A stretch of 64,000 nt of DNA. Origin: an uncultured Algimonas sp. Lineage in GTDB: Bacteria; Pseudomonadota; Alphaproteobacteria; Caulobacterales; Maricaulaceae. The notes under the pieces were generated by a model. That model was not told the DNA's origin. It worked only from the letters and a program-made list of their open reading frames with translations, and did not search any database. The translations under genes and the position numbers were made by a program. Location: positions 372,001-436,000 of the forward strand of contig NZ_CANMJB010000003.1 in the NCBI RefSeq assembly GCF_947498175.1. Reading direction: 5' to 3'. Positions within the stretch are counted from its first letter, which is position 1, and each line of letters opens with the position of its first letter. Positions 27,049-39,687 of the stretch are shown in pieces.

Positions 27049-27936
27049 ATGAAACGTTTTCTGATACCACTCCTCCTTCCTTTCGCACTCGCCCTAGCGG
27101 CTTGCAACGGCGAGACGCCGGACACGGCCACCCCGCCCGACGACACTGTGGAGGCCCCGGCGACTGCGACCGAAACGGCGGCGGCCACGCTCACGCTGGC
27201 GGACGTCATCGCTCATCCGCGCCGCGGCGACGATGCGGCGCGCGACGAATACCGCAATCCGGCGGCGACGCTGGACTTCTTCGATATCGGCCCCGGCCAG
27301 ACCGTGGCCGAGATCTGGCCCGGCTGGTACACGCCGATCCTGGCCCCCTACTTGGCCGACAATGACGGTGCCTATGTCGCGGTGCTGTTCCCCGACGACG
27401 TCAGCGAGCGAATAGCCGAACGCAACGCCGCCTTCCGCGAGCGTTTCGCCGACACGGACGAATTCGGCGACATCGCCTACGGCACCTTCTCCGGCGATAC
27501 GGGCCTATCGCTCGAGACGGGGTCCGTCGATACGATCCTGACATTCCGCAATGTCCATAACTGGATGGGCGGCGGTTATGCGGAAGACGCCTTCGCCGAA
27601 TTCTACCGCACGCTGAAGCCCGGCGGCATGCTCGGCGTGGTCGAACACCGCCTGCCCGAAACGCGCACGCAGGACCCGAATGGCGCGACGGGCTATGTCC
27701 AGGAAAGCTACATGAAGGCTCTGGCGGAGGAAGCCGGGTTCGAATTCGTGGCAAGCTCCGAAGTCAACGCCAATCCGCTGGACACGGCCGACCATCCGCT
27801 CGGTGTCTGGACCCTGCCGCCGCGCTCGCGCGTGCCGGAAGACGGAACGCCGGAGGCCAACGGGTTCGACGCCGAACTCTATCGCAACATCGGCGAGTCC
27901 GACCGCGCCACGCTGAAATTCCGCAAGCCGGAATAG
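27049..27936 (+). CDS. Methyltransferase-like lipoprotein
   Basis: 295 aa with a lipoprotein signal (FALALAAC) and a Pro/Ala/Thr-rich linker. A class I methyltransferase-like fold follows (VAEIWPGWYTPILAPYLADNDGAYVAV; DTILTFRNVHNWMGGG; YRTLKPGGMLGVVEHR). The SAM-binding glycine loop is weak (EIWPGWYT), as in the family of exported methyltransferase-like proteins found in Alphaproteobacteria. Export is unusual for a SAM enzyme, so it may not methylate. The role is unknown. Confidence 0.75.
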   Translation: MKRFLIPLLLPFALALAACNGETPDTATPPDDTVEAPATATETAAATLTLADVIAHPRRGDDAARDEYRNPAATLDFFDIGPGQTVAEIWPGWYTPILAPYLADNDGAYVAVLFPDDVSERIAERNAAFRERFADTDEFGDIAYGTFSGDTGLSLETGSVDTILTFRNVHNWMGGGYAEDAFAEFYRTLKPGGMLGVVEHRLPETRTQDPNGATGYVQESYMKALAEEAGFEFVASSEVNANPLDTADHPLGVWTLPPRSRVPEDGTPEANGFDAELYRNIGESDRATLKFRKPE

Positions 27937-28089
27937 GACAGGGCTTGAGCGAGGCGTTCCAATCCGCACCGGCGCATGGCTCGATCGACGTTCGCGCATG
28001 GGCGCAGCCCGGGAATTTTCCCTTGGCGCGCCCGGCCCGTCGCCCCATATAGCCCGGACACGAACCCCCACTTTTTTCCGGAGAGACCC

Positions 28090-28386
28090 ATGGACAACGA
28101 AACGATCGCCACCCGCATGAAGAGCGCGCTGGAACAGGCCGGCGGTCTGGACAAGTCCGTCAAGTTCGATTTCGGGGGCGACGGCTCCGTCTACGCCCAC
28201 GGGACAGAGACCGAAGTCGGGTCCGACAAGGAAGCCGACTGCACGATCAGCGTGGACAAGGACGATTTCATCGCCCTGGCCGAAGGCAATCTCGATCCGA
28301 TGATGGCGTTCATGTCCGGCAAGCTGAAAGTGGCCGGCGACATGAGCGTCGCCATGGGTCTCCAGTCCATCTTCTCCAACATGTAG
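28090..28386 (+). CDS. SCP2 sterol-binding-domain protein
   Basis: 98 aa from ATG 28090 with GGAGAG upstream. The SCP-2-like fold shows SVKFDFGGDGSVYA, ADCTISVDKDDFIALAEGNLDPMMAFMSGKLKVAGDMSVAMGLQSIF. It binds lipid or fatty acyl groups in a hydrophobic tunnel and is a soluble carrier in the cytosol. It precedes a lysophospholipase-like hydrolase on the same strand. Confidence 0.9.
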   Translation: MDNETIATRMKSALEQAGGLDKSVKFDFGGDGSVYAHGTETEVGSDKEADCTISVDKDDFIALAEGNLDPMMAFMSGKLKVAGDMSVAMGLQSIFSNM

Positions 28387-28445
28387 TCGCCTTGGCGGGC
28401 GTCCCTGCGCTTGCATAGCCGGGGCGTCCGCACCATTTCGCCGCC

Positions 28446-29420
28446 ATGCTGGATTACGAACAGGCGGAGCTGGTCCAGCCGAGCGGCCACGCCGTCCCCG
28501 ACGGATTGCAGGGACGGCTGTCGCTCTATTTCCTCGACCGTCCCGGAGGCGATCACGGCCCGGCCCAACGATTGCGCGTCGCCCTGGCCATGCCGGCTCG
28601 CGACGAAGCCCGCGGAACGATCCTTTTTTCGCCGGGCCGCACCGAATTCATCGAGAAATATCTGGAGTCGATCGACGATCTGACCCGGCGCGGTTTCTGC
28701 GTCGTCATCGTCGATCCGCGCGGGCAGGGCCTGTCGGAGCGGATGCTGGACGACCGGGTCCGCTCCTATGTCGCAACCTTCCAAGATTACGCCGACGATC
28801 TGGGCTGGGTCTGCGATACGCTCGCGCCGCATTGCCCCAAACCGGTCGTCGCCATGGGTCATTCCATGGGCGGGACCATCGTGCTGCACGCGATCCTGTC
28901 CGGCGTGCTGAGCCCGTCGGCCGTCATCACCTCGGCGCCGATGCTGGGATTGCTCGATATCGACAACGAATTCATGCGCGCGGCGATCCGCGGCCTGTCG
29001 GCGCTCGGCCTGTCCCGGCGCAACCTGCCGTTCCAGAAACAGCGGGGCGGCCTGCCGGTCGCGTTCGCCGACAACAAGCTGACCTCGGACCGGGAGCGCT
29101 ACAAGCGCTGGGCGTCCTTCTTCCAGAACTCGCCGCGCCTGCGCGTGGGCGAGCCGACCTTCGGCTGGATCGCGGCCGCGCTGTCGTCCATGGCCTTCGT
29201 CAATCGCAATGCGGCGCGCCTCGGCATTCCGGGCCTCATGGTGGCGGCGGGCGGCGACCAGATCGTGGATCCGGCCGCGGTCGAACGGTTCGCCCAACGG
29301 GCCGGTAGCGAGTACCGCGTCGTTCCGGGCGCCAAGCACGAACTGTTCCTCGAACGCGACCCGATGCGCGACGAATTCTTCGACATCATCGATCGCTTCC
29401 TCGAAGACCAGGCGCTCTGA
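28446..29420 (+). CDS. Alpha/beta hydrolase, lysophospholipase-like
   Basis: 324 aa. The nucleophile elbow is VVAMGHSMGGTI with the catalytic Ser. The oxyanion region is ILFSPGRTEFIEKY, and the Asp and His lie in GGDQIVDPAAV and PGAKHELFLE. This is the pattern of the lysophospholipase/monoacylglycerol lipase (PldB-like) branch. It probably hydrolyses lipid esters; the substrate is unproven. Confidence 0.85.
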   Translation: MLDYEQAELVQPSGHAVPDGLQGRLSLYFLDRPGGDHGPAQRLRVALAMPARDEARGTILFSPGRTEFIEKYLESIDDLTRRGFCVVIVDPRGQGLSERMLDDRVRSYVATFQDYADDLGWVCDTLAPHCPKPVVAMGHSMGGTIVLHAILSGVLSPSAVITSAPMLGLLDIDNEFMRAAIRGLSALGLSRRNLPFQKQRGGLPVAFADNKLTSDRERYKRWASFFQNSPRLRVGEPTFGWIAAALSSMAFVNRNAARLGIPGLMVAAGGDQIVDPAAVERFAQRAGSEYRVVPGAKHELFLERDPMRDEFFDIIDRFLEDQAL

Positions 29421-29429
29421 CGCGCTGCG

Positions 29430-30524
29430 GTGGCGCCGTCTCCTCACATCGTCATCCTCGGCGCCGGGCTGATCGGCCTGTCGAGCGCGGATGCGCTGTT
29501 GCGGCGCGGGGCGCGCGTGACGCTGCTCGAACGCGGTGGCGCGGTCATGCGCGGGGCCAGCTTCGCCAATTCCGGGATGATCCATCCGTCGCAGGCCTGC
29601 AGTTGGTCCGGCCCGGCCAACGACCCGGCCATGGACGCCGCCGTCCATGGCCTGGCGCTTCACTCGGTCGGTCTACTGGAACGAAACATGACCGAGCTCG
29701 GCCTGCCGGACCTGCGCGACCGGCCGGCCGGCTGTTACCAGATTTTCGACGATGCCGCACAGGCGCAAGCGGCCTGTGACCGCCTGTCCCTACGCGGGAT
29801 CGACGTGCGTGGCGTGGCGCCCGGACCCGCGACTTTCGGCCGGCCGGGTCTGTTCTTTGCGCAGGACCGTTCCGCCGACGCATATGCCTACGGTCTGGCG
29901 TTGGCCGATTCGGTTCGCGTGCGAGGCGGGACGATCCGGTTGGGCCGTGACGTTTCTCTGGATGCGGGCGGCGCGCGCGTGCGCGCCCTCATCGACGGCG
30001 AACCACTGGATTCCGATGCCGTCGTGCTGGCTTGCGGGGCGCAGACGACGACGCTCCTGCGTCATGTCGGTCTCGGCTCCTGCATTGAGGGGGTTCGCGG
30101 CTGGTCGGCGGATTTCGACGTGCCGCCGGATCATGATCTTCCGCCACAACCCGTCATGGACGCCGCAACGCGCTCGGCGCTCACCCTTTTGAGTGGAACC
30201 TTGCGGCTATCGGGAACATGGGGGGACGCGTCGCCGGACCGGCTGCTCTCGCGTTGGTCCGACATTCTGCCCCGCGGTGTTCTGAGCGAGACAGGGCCGA
30301 ACCGGATCCGGTCGAGCTTGCGGCCCGTGTCCGCGCGCGGCGGCCCGGTGATAGGTCCGACGCCCCACCCCGGCCTGTTCGTCAATGCCGGACACGGCCA
30401 CATGGGCTGGACCTTATGTGCCGGATCGGGCGAACTTCTGGCCGACATCCTTTTGGGCGGCGCGGATCCGCAGGTTTTCTCGTTTGATGCGCAGGCCAGG
30501 TCCGGCGCGCGGAAAACCCAATGA
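29430..30524 (+). CDS. FAD-dependent oxidoreductase, DadA/D-amino-acid dehydrogenase-like
   Basis: 364 aa from GTG 29430, 9 nt after the hydrolase stop. The DAO fold has an FAD-binding N terminus (IVILGAGLIGLSSADALLRRGARVTLLERG), then GASFANSGMIHPSQ, typical of DadA. The C terminus has RSSLRPVSARGGPVIG and NAGHGHMGWTLCAGSGELLADIL. It would oxidatively deaminate D-amino acids or a similar amine, passing electrons to the respiratory chain. Likely co-transcribed with the hydrolase. Confidence 0.86.
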   Translation: MAPSPHIVILGAGLIGLSSADALLRRGARVTLLERGGAVMRGASFANSGMIHPSQACSWSGPANDPAMDAAVHGLALHSVGLLERNMTELGLPDLRDRPAGCYQIFDDAAQAQAACDRLSLRGIDVRGVAPGPATFGRPGLFFAQDRSADAYAYGLALADSVRVRGGTIRLGRDVSLDAGGARVRALIDGEPLDSDAVVLACGAQTTTLLRHVGLGSCIEGVRGWSADFDVPPDHDLPPQPVMDAATRSALTLLSGTLRLSGTWGDASPDRLLSRWSDILPRGVLSETGPNRIRSSLRPVSARGGPVIGPTPHPGLFVNAGHGHMGWTLCAGSGELLADILLGGADPQVFSFDAQARSGARKTQ

Positions 30525-30741
30525 AAGCGGGTCTTGATGGCGATATCCACAGGGTCGTCCACACTTGTCGGCGGGACGGTTCTGCGGAAATGTGAAGATC
30601 GCGCTTGCGTTCCCAGCGGATGACCCTACTTAGCGCTCATCGAACGGCGACGCTCACAAGGCTCGCAGCTCGGTCGCCCCACAGTCTCAAGAACGACGCA
30701 GGCCGCTCCGGCGCGCTGAACTCTTCTCGCCGATTAAGGTG

Positions 30742-30885
30742 TTGACATTGGGGCGGGAAACAGGCACTAACGCTTCCCTCGTGAAGCATGCCGGTTTCGC
30801 GGAAATCCGCAGCAAGTTGCCAACGCAACAAACTGCAGATCGATGCAAAAAAGGTGTTGCAAAGAGAATTTCGGTTTTCTAAGTA
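30742..30885 (+). promoter_or_regulatory. Candidate rRNA operon promoters
   Basis: TTGCAA (30857-30862), a 17-nt spacer and TAAGTA (30880-30885) form a good sigma70-type promoter about 350 bp before 16S. A further TTGACA lies at 30742-30747, followed 17-20 nt later by CACTAACGC, and could be a second start. No gene is seen in 30525-30741. Confidence 0.5.
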
Positions 30886-30938
30886 GCGCGCCTCGCTGAA
30901 GACGAACAAGTCTTCACGGCGAAAGCCACAGCGAGGGG

Positions 30939-30969
30939 GTCTCCTTCGAGAGACCTTTTGTTTTGGATG
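30939..30969 (+). terminator. Intrinsic-terminator-like hairpin in the rRNA leader
   Basis: GGTCTC-N6-GAGACC followed by TTTTGTTTT lies about 50 nt after the inferred start from the TAAGTA promoter. It would stop transcription unless an antitermination complex has assembled, or it ends a short leader RNA. Positions are accurate to a few bases. Confidence 0.55.
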
Positions 30970-30990
30970 GAGACCTCGTCTCTGTCCGGG

Positions 30991-31008
30991 TTGTTTGACA
31001 TCGTGAAT
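30991..31008 (+). promoter_or_regulatory. Motif TTGTTTGACATCGTGAAT in leader, repeated in spacer
   Basis: The core TTTGACATCGTRAA occurs here before 16S and again at 33194-33210 before 23S (TTTTTGACATCGTAAAC). Placement before each large rRNA suggests an antitermination (nut-like) or processing signal. TTGACA also resembles a -35, but no matching -10 is found. Confidence 0.4.
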
Positions 31009-31233
31009 ATTGGGAAGAGAGACGCAGGCGGCGTTTGGCGGCGCGCAGACTTGGTAACAAGCTGCACACTAGTCGAACGTCACAAGACGTTTCTTTTCAT
31101 GAAGTTACGATCGCTTGATCGATCCTTCTAGCGAGGGAAAGATTAGAGCACTCGTGATTTCTTTGAAACGCACAAACGCTGTGAGGCTTCGGTCTTACAA
31201 CGTCAGTGATAGAATGTGACGGTCAGACGCTCT

Positions 31234-32722
<1,489 letters not shown>

Positions 32723-32933
32723 TTCCCTGAGGATCTTCGATGGCTTGTCCATCACGCATCCTTTCGGAAGCCTGGAATAAACTTAGGTCCAAGGGCTCAC
32801 GCCCAAGCTGTTCGTTCAGCATTGGATCATTAGCGGTCAGACGCTGTCTTCGTTTCTCTTCCCATTTGGTCATCGTCGACCTCAAGCAATATGGCTTGTT
32901 ACAGGCGTTGGCTGTTGAGACGGTTGCAACTGG

Positions 32934-33010
32934 AGGCCGGTAGCTCAGCTGGTTAGAGCGCGCCCCTGATAAGGGCGAGGTCGGAAGTTCAAGTCTTCTT
33001 CGGCCTACCA
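32934..33010 (+). tRNA. tRNA-Ile (GAT)
   Basis: A 77-nt cloverleaf with acceptor AGGCCGG/TCGGCCT, anticodon loop CTGATAA (GAT), T loop TTCAAGT and an encoded CCA. It is the usual first tRNA in the 16S-23S spacer. Confidence 0.97.
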
Positions 33011-33055
33011 ACCGCAGCTTTCCTGGTTCCCGACCTTCCTCGCGGAAACGTCCTA

Positions 33056-33131
33056 GGGGCCTTAGCTCAGTTGGTAGAGCATCTGCTTTGCAAGCAGAGG
33101 GTCATCGGTTCGAATCCGATAGGCTCCACCA
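33056..33131 (+). tRNA. tRNA-Ala (TGC)
   Basis: A 76-nt cloverleaf with acceptor GGGGCCT/AGGCTCC, anticodon loop TTTGCAA (TGC), T loop TTCGAAT and encoded CCA. Second tRNA of the spacer. Confidence 0.98.
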
Positions 33132-33297
33132 GGACTTCATCACTGTCTCGACAATGAAGAAAGAATTGCCGCTGCACATTGCAAGCCGGCAGGTTTTTGA
33201 CATCGTAAACGGAGGGCTCATCCGCCCAGAACTCCGGCTTCATTCAACTCCCTTAGCCGGGAGGAAGCTGGTACATACATTCTCTTAGGATGAGCTT

Positions 33298-33319
33298 TGA
33301 ATAGTAAAGATATCGTCTG
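33298..33319 (+). repeat. Left arm of 22-bp inverted repeat flanking 23S
   Basis: TGAATAGTAAAGATATCGTCTG is exactly complementary to 36276-36297, placing the whole 23S gene inside a long stem. Nearer the gene, CGAGATCGA (33420-33428) pairs with TCGATCTCG (36221-36229), and the mature ends AATCAAGC/GCTTGATT pair. Known rRNA precursors are cut in such stems by RNase III. Confidence 0.8.
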
Positions 33320-33431
33320 GCATGCTCAGACGCGAGCGTCGGCCCACATCGAGCCGGCAATCCTCGCGCATGAGCGCCAAACATTGAGGCCGCAACATCT
33401 TCTGGCGTTGCGGCCCTCTCGAGATCGAAGA

Positions 33432-36216
<2,785 letters not shown>

Positions 36217-36275
36217 CAACTCGATCTCGAAGGCGCTCATGCGCGTGGCTTGCCAGCCCGTGTGTGACGCATCGT

Positions 36276-36297
36276 CAGACGATATCTTTACTATTCA
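36276..36297 (+). repeat. Right arm of 22-bp inverted repeat flanking 23S
   Basis: CAGACGATATCTTTACTATTCA, the exact reverse complement of 33298-33319; see the left arm. It lies between 23S and 5S. Confidence 0.8.
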
Positions 36298-36326
36298 GAT
36301 TATACCGCTTTTCGTGGCCTGCATTA

Positions 36327-36442
36327 ACCGGGTGGTTATTGCGAGAGGTCCCCACCCGATCCCATTCCGAACTCGGTCGTTAAGCCTCTCAGCGCCGATG
36401 GTACTTTGTCTCAAGGCACGGGAGAGTAGGTCACCGCCCGGT
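36327..36442 (+). rRNA. 5S ribosomal RNA
   Basis: About 116 nt. The terminal helix CCGGGTGG/CCGCCCGG encloses the hallmark CCCGATCCCATTCCGAACTCGG and GGGAGAGTAGGTCACCGCC. The ends are approximate. Confidence 0.95.
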
Positions 36443-36495
36443 TTATCCAGGCCACGATCACAGCGGTTCATCCTCCGATTACACAAGAAACATTC

Positions 36496-36530
36496 AACGC
36501 CCTCGGCTCGCGCCTGGGGCGTTTTGCGTT
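36496..36530 (+). terminator. rRNA operon terminator
   Basis: AACGCCC-N14-GGGCGTT followed by TTTGCGTTT, about 55 nt after 5S. It separates the operon from the genes before tRNA-fMet. Confidence 0.75.
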
Positions 36531-36747
36531 TGGATCCCACTATACTGGCCGACCCTTGCGTTTGTTTTGCGGGTTCAGAATGATACACGCTCTCTTGGCA
36601 AGGGATGACGGAAGCGAAGCAGTCAAGGTCTCGTCGTCTCGCATGAAGCCGGGCTTCCGGGACAGGGCGGACACGACAGGTCTAGCGGTCGAGGATTACG
36701 TCTTGCTCGTCCTGCTGACTTGTCTCGGCCTGGTCTGAAACCGCATA

Positions 36748-37357
36748 TTGTTAGTCTACTCCGTCTCCTCGGCGGCCTGCGCGGAACAGATCGCCGCGTT
36801 CGGAGCGATCGGTTCGGGCTGGCTCGCGGGACAGACCGCCTGGCCCCTCCTGTTCTTGTGCTCCTGCCTTTCGGCGCTCTACGCACTCACCGTCATCGCC
36901 GCGCGCTGGAACGGCCGGGTCGGCACGCTGCTCCTGCGCCTCGTGCTGCTGATCGGTTTTTTTGTCTGTCGCTCGGTCTGCGCATGATGATGATCGATGA
37001 CCCCTTGCGGCCCGACGGAACGGTTCTGATCGACACGCGCCAAGACATTCTGAACCGCGACGCGGGATCCTTGCGAGACGGGCTGGTTTTCGAAAGCGAC
37101 CCGATGGCGCGGACCTTCGGGCGACCGGCTTGCGTCTTCTTAGGCAAGCACGTCTGATACTCCCCGCCGGTCCGACGGGCCAGGGCCGCCCTCTCTATGA
37201 TGTCACGGGACTGAAGGGCCGATTGATCAGGGCGCACCAGGCCCGCCAAGTCTATATCGACCTCAGCGCGGCCGAAACGGCGGACGTTCGGCGCTTCCTG
37301 CATTCTGATGCCCGTCGGACGACGGCGAAAGCCGCTCTATTGCCGGATCGCTTTTGA
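36748..37357 (+). pseudogene. Possible decayed membrane-protein gene in three frames
   Basis: Consecutive protein-like pieces lie in three different frames. A two-TM piece (TAWPLLFLCSCLSALYALTVI ... LLLRLVLLIGFFVC) is in 36748-36987. A polar piece (DDPLRPDGTVLIDTRQDILNRD) is in the frame of 36720-37157. A last piece (DVTGLKGRLIRAHQARQVYIDLSAAETADVRRFL) is in 37130-37357. This would suit a gene broken by at least two frameshifts. None of the pieces is recognised, and chance ORFs cannot be excluded. The rest of the 5S-to-37374 stretch shows nothing else. Confidence 0.3.
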
Positions 37358-37373
37358 CGTGTATCCTGCGGCC

Positions 37374-38234
37374 ATGATCCGTGGCATACTGACCTGTCTT
37401 TTCTTCATCCTTCCGGTCACGCTGGCGTTGGCGCAGACCGATGATGGCTACGGCCTCACCGAGCGAACCCAGAATCGGATCCTCGGAGTCGAGCAGGATT
37501 ACGAGGCGATGATACAAGACATGGTGCCGGAATTCCGTCTCGTCAGAACGCTGGAAACCTTTCCACCAATAGAAGAGCAGACATATCCGTTGCGGTTCGA
37601 TCTCTCGGATGAGGACAAGCTGAGCGCGTCCCGAAGAAATTCTCCACCCTTCATCGTGACATTGCATGAGACTCAAACGGGCCGGCCGATCGCGAATTGT
37701 GCCGCACCCTGTTCCCTAGACGCGCCGCTCCAGCGCGGTCTGATCGTCCAATTGTACCGCTTCGGATCCGATCCCATTCATGTAACGGCCGAATCCTATC
37801 ACGAGGCCAATGACCCTCATCCGATCTATTTGCCTTTCAACGAGGTGGATCATCAGCTCGTGCGGGAGAAATGCCGGGCCGAGTTCGAGGTTATCCGCCA
37901 ATCGGTCGCCAGCCGGGAGGCCAGCAACTGTGTTCGTGTGCCACCCATGATGCCGCCGGAAGCCGAACGCAGTGGACATTGCGTCGTGGCATTCACGGTC
38001 GCGGAAGACGGCGATACCGTGGATGTCCGATCGCGGGAGTGCACGGAACAGATATTCTGCGACCCCTCTGCGAAAGCGGTCCGCCATTTCATCTATCATC
38101 CTGAACTGCGATACGGAACGCCTCGCGAGGTTCGGGACATGGAGACGAAAATGATGTTCCGGCTGGTCAGTGAAGACGGCACCCTGATCCCGGAACCGGA
38201 CGGCCCGATGGAGCCTTGCGTCGGCAGCGTCTGA
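37374..38234 (+). CDS. Secreted protein with TonB-C-like domain
   Basis: 286 aa from ATG 37374, which gives a signal peptide (GILTCLFFILPVTLALAQ). The C-terminal part (VPPMMPPEAERSGHCVVAFTVAEDGDTVDV ... FCDPSAKAVRHFIYHPEL) has the TonB C-terminal (energy-transducer) pattern of a beta strand with SGHC and a paired later Cys. There is no N-terminal TM anchor or proline-rich spanning part, so it is not a normal TonB. It lies alone between the rRNA operon and tRNA-fMet. Function unknown. Confidence 0.6.
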   Translation: MIRGILTCLFFILPVTLALAQTDDGYGLTERTQNRILGVEQDYEAMIQDMVPEFRLVRTLETFPPIEEQTYPLRFDLSDEDKLSASRRNSPPFIVTLHETQTGRPIANCAAPCSLDAPLQRGLIVQLYRFGSDPIHVTAESYHEANDPHPIYLPFNEVDHQLVREKCRAEFEVIRQSVASREASNCVRVPPMMPPEAERSGHCVVAFTVAEDGDTVDVRSRECTEQIFCDPSAKAVRHFIYHPELRYGTPREVRDMETKMMFRLVSEDGTLIPEPDGPMEPCVGSV

Positions 38235-38311
38235 TGCCCGGCCAGTCTGTCATTTTTGCGACAGGACGCTTGCAAGCCCGCACTCTCTTCCATATATGCC
38301 AGCTCTCTTGG

Positions 38312-38388
<77 letters not shown>

Positions 38389-38396
38389 AGACCGCG

Positions 38397-38426
38397 ATCC
38401 CGCCTTTCCGGCGGGATTTGTCGTTT
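38397..38426 (+). terminator. Terminator of tRNA-fMet
   Basis: ATCCCGCC-N5-GGCGGGAT followed by TTGTCGTTT, 8 nt after the tRNA. Confidence 0.8.
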
Positions 38427-38553
38427 CTGGACAAAGGTTTGCGCGAACGATTGCCGCGCCGGTCCGGACGGTCTCTCGCAGAACTCACGACGATGTGCCT
38501 CGGGCATGACTGGGTCCGTGTTATGGATGTCCGACACTGCCGAAGCCTTCGCC

Positions 38554-38940
38554 ATGCACAAGATCGGCATCGTCATCTGTTCGGGCTGAACGGGCCCGGC
38601 CTGTCGACCAATTTCAGGGCGCTCAATTTCGCCGAGGAACTGCTCACGGCCGGAGACGACGTCCGGCTCATCTTCGACGCCAGCGGCGCGAAATCCCTGT
38701 CGAAGATCCTCGCCCCGGCCCACCGCCTCCACCGGGCCTGGATGGAATCGAAAACCGCGATGCACGGCACCTGCCGCGAATGTACCAAAGCCTATGGGGT
38801 GATGGACGCGCTCGAAGAGGCGGACGTGCCTTTGCTGGCCGGCTTCAAAGGGCATTTGGCGTTCCGGCTCTTGCTGGACGAAGGCCATCGGATCGCGACC
38901 TTCCAAGCGCGCCATCCACAGGTCGTTAGGAATATGTTCT
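38554..38940 (+). pseudogene. DsrE/DsrF-like protein gene with a frameshift
   Basis: ATG 38554 opens MHKIGIVICSG and then meets TGA. The rest of a DsrE-like domain continues in the frame of ORF 38256-39038: NGPGLSTNFRALNFAEELL, GDDVRLIFDASGAKSL, HGTCRECTKAYGVMDALEEADVPLLAGFKGH. Adding one C in TTCGGGCTGAAC would restore ICSGLNGPGLS. The downstream end also runs past the expected stop. It is either a real -1 mutation or a sequencing error. An alternative start in the second frame (MDVRHCRSL...) would lack the first beta strand. The role of the intact family is sulfur transfer or unknown. Confidence 0.6.
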
Positions 38941-38974
38941 TGATTTGTTCTCGTGCATCGGCTTCAATCCATGC

Positions 38975-39685
38975 ATGCAGTTCACATTCGACATGGATGA
39001 TCGCGAGAGCCTGCTTCGCCGGGTCGATGCGAGGTTGAGGCGACACTTCACCGGCTTTCCGCCCCGCTACCGGTTGCTCGATCCGGTCAGCCAACTGGTC
39101 ATGAGCCTGCTTGGCGGGAAGACCTTCGGTCCGGTTTCGCGTGCGGCTCACGCTCGCCTTGTCGCCACATACGACAACTGGTCGGATGTCCGCGACGCGC
39201 CGATCGGCGATATAGAAGCCATTATCCGGCCCGTGACGCATTGGAAGAAGAAGGCCGAACGACTCCAACGGGCTCTGCGCGCTTTCACGGACGATGACGG
39301 GACCCCCGATCTCGACTGGCTTTCGGATCTCACGGTCGAAGAAGGCCATCGCCGGCTTGAAGCGATCAACGGGATCGGGCCGAAAACGGCTGCAGCAGTA
39401 TTGAACACGAGCACGCTTCGCCGGCGCTCGCTGGTCATCGACACCCATCACATCCGCATTCTGGAACGGTTGCGGTTGTTGAAACGCAATGCGAATTTCG
39501 TCGAGGCCTATCGGACGATCATGCCGCTCGTGCCACAGGATTGGGGTCCCATGCGGATCGACACGCATCACATGCTGTTCAAGCGGCTGGGGCAGGTGAC
39601 CTGTCGTCATTCCGTCGGGCATTGCCACCGTTGCCCTCTCAACGATCTCTGCCCGAGCGCGGCGGCCGACGGCGCGTTCGGCTAG
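38975..39685 (+). CDS. Endonuclease III-like HhH-GPD protein (copy 1)
   Basis: 236 aa from ATG 38975, chosen because MQFTFDMD aligns with the start of the next gene (VQLTLEID). The helix-hairpin-helix INGIGPKTAAAVLN carries the Lys, and VIDTHH the Asp, of bifunctional DNA glycosylase/AP lyases. The C terminus binds a [4Fe-4S] cluster (CRHSVGHCHRCPLNDLC, spacing 6-2-5). It would excise damaged pyrimidines or act on another base lesion. It is a paralogue of its downstream neighbour. Confidence 0.85.
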   Translation: MQFTFDMDDRESLLRRVDARLRRHFTGFPPRYRLLDPVSQLVMSLLGGKTFGPVSRAAHARLVATYDNWSDVRDAPIGDIEAIIRPVTHWKKKAERLQRALRAFTDDDGTPDLDWLSDLTVEEGHRRLEAINGIGPKTAAAVLNTSTLRRRSLVIDTHHIRILERLRLLKRNANFVEAYRTIMPLVPQDWGPMRIDTHHMLFKRLGQVTCRHSVGHCHRCPLNDLCPSAAADGAFG

Positions 39686-39687
39686 CC

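Noticed and set aside
36556-36738. 60-aa plus-strand ORF after the rRNA terminator
   Set aside because: No ribosome binding site or recognisable features; it begins within the terminator region.
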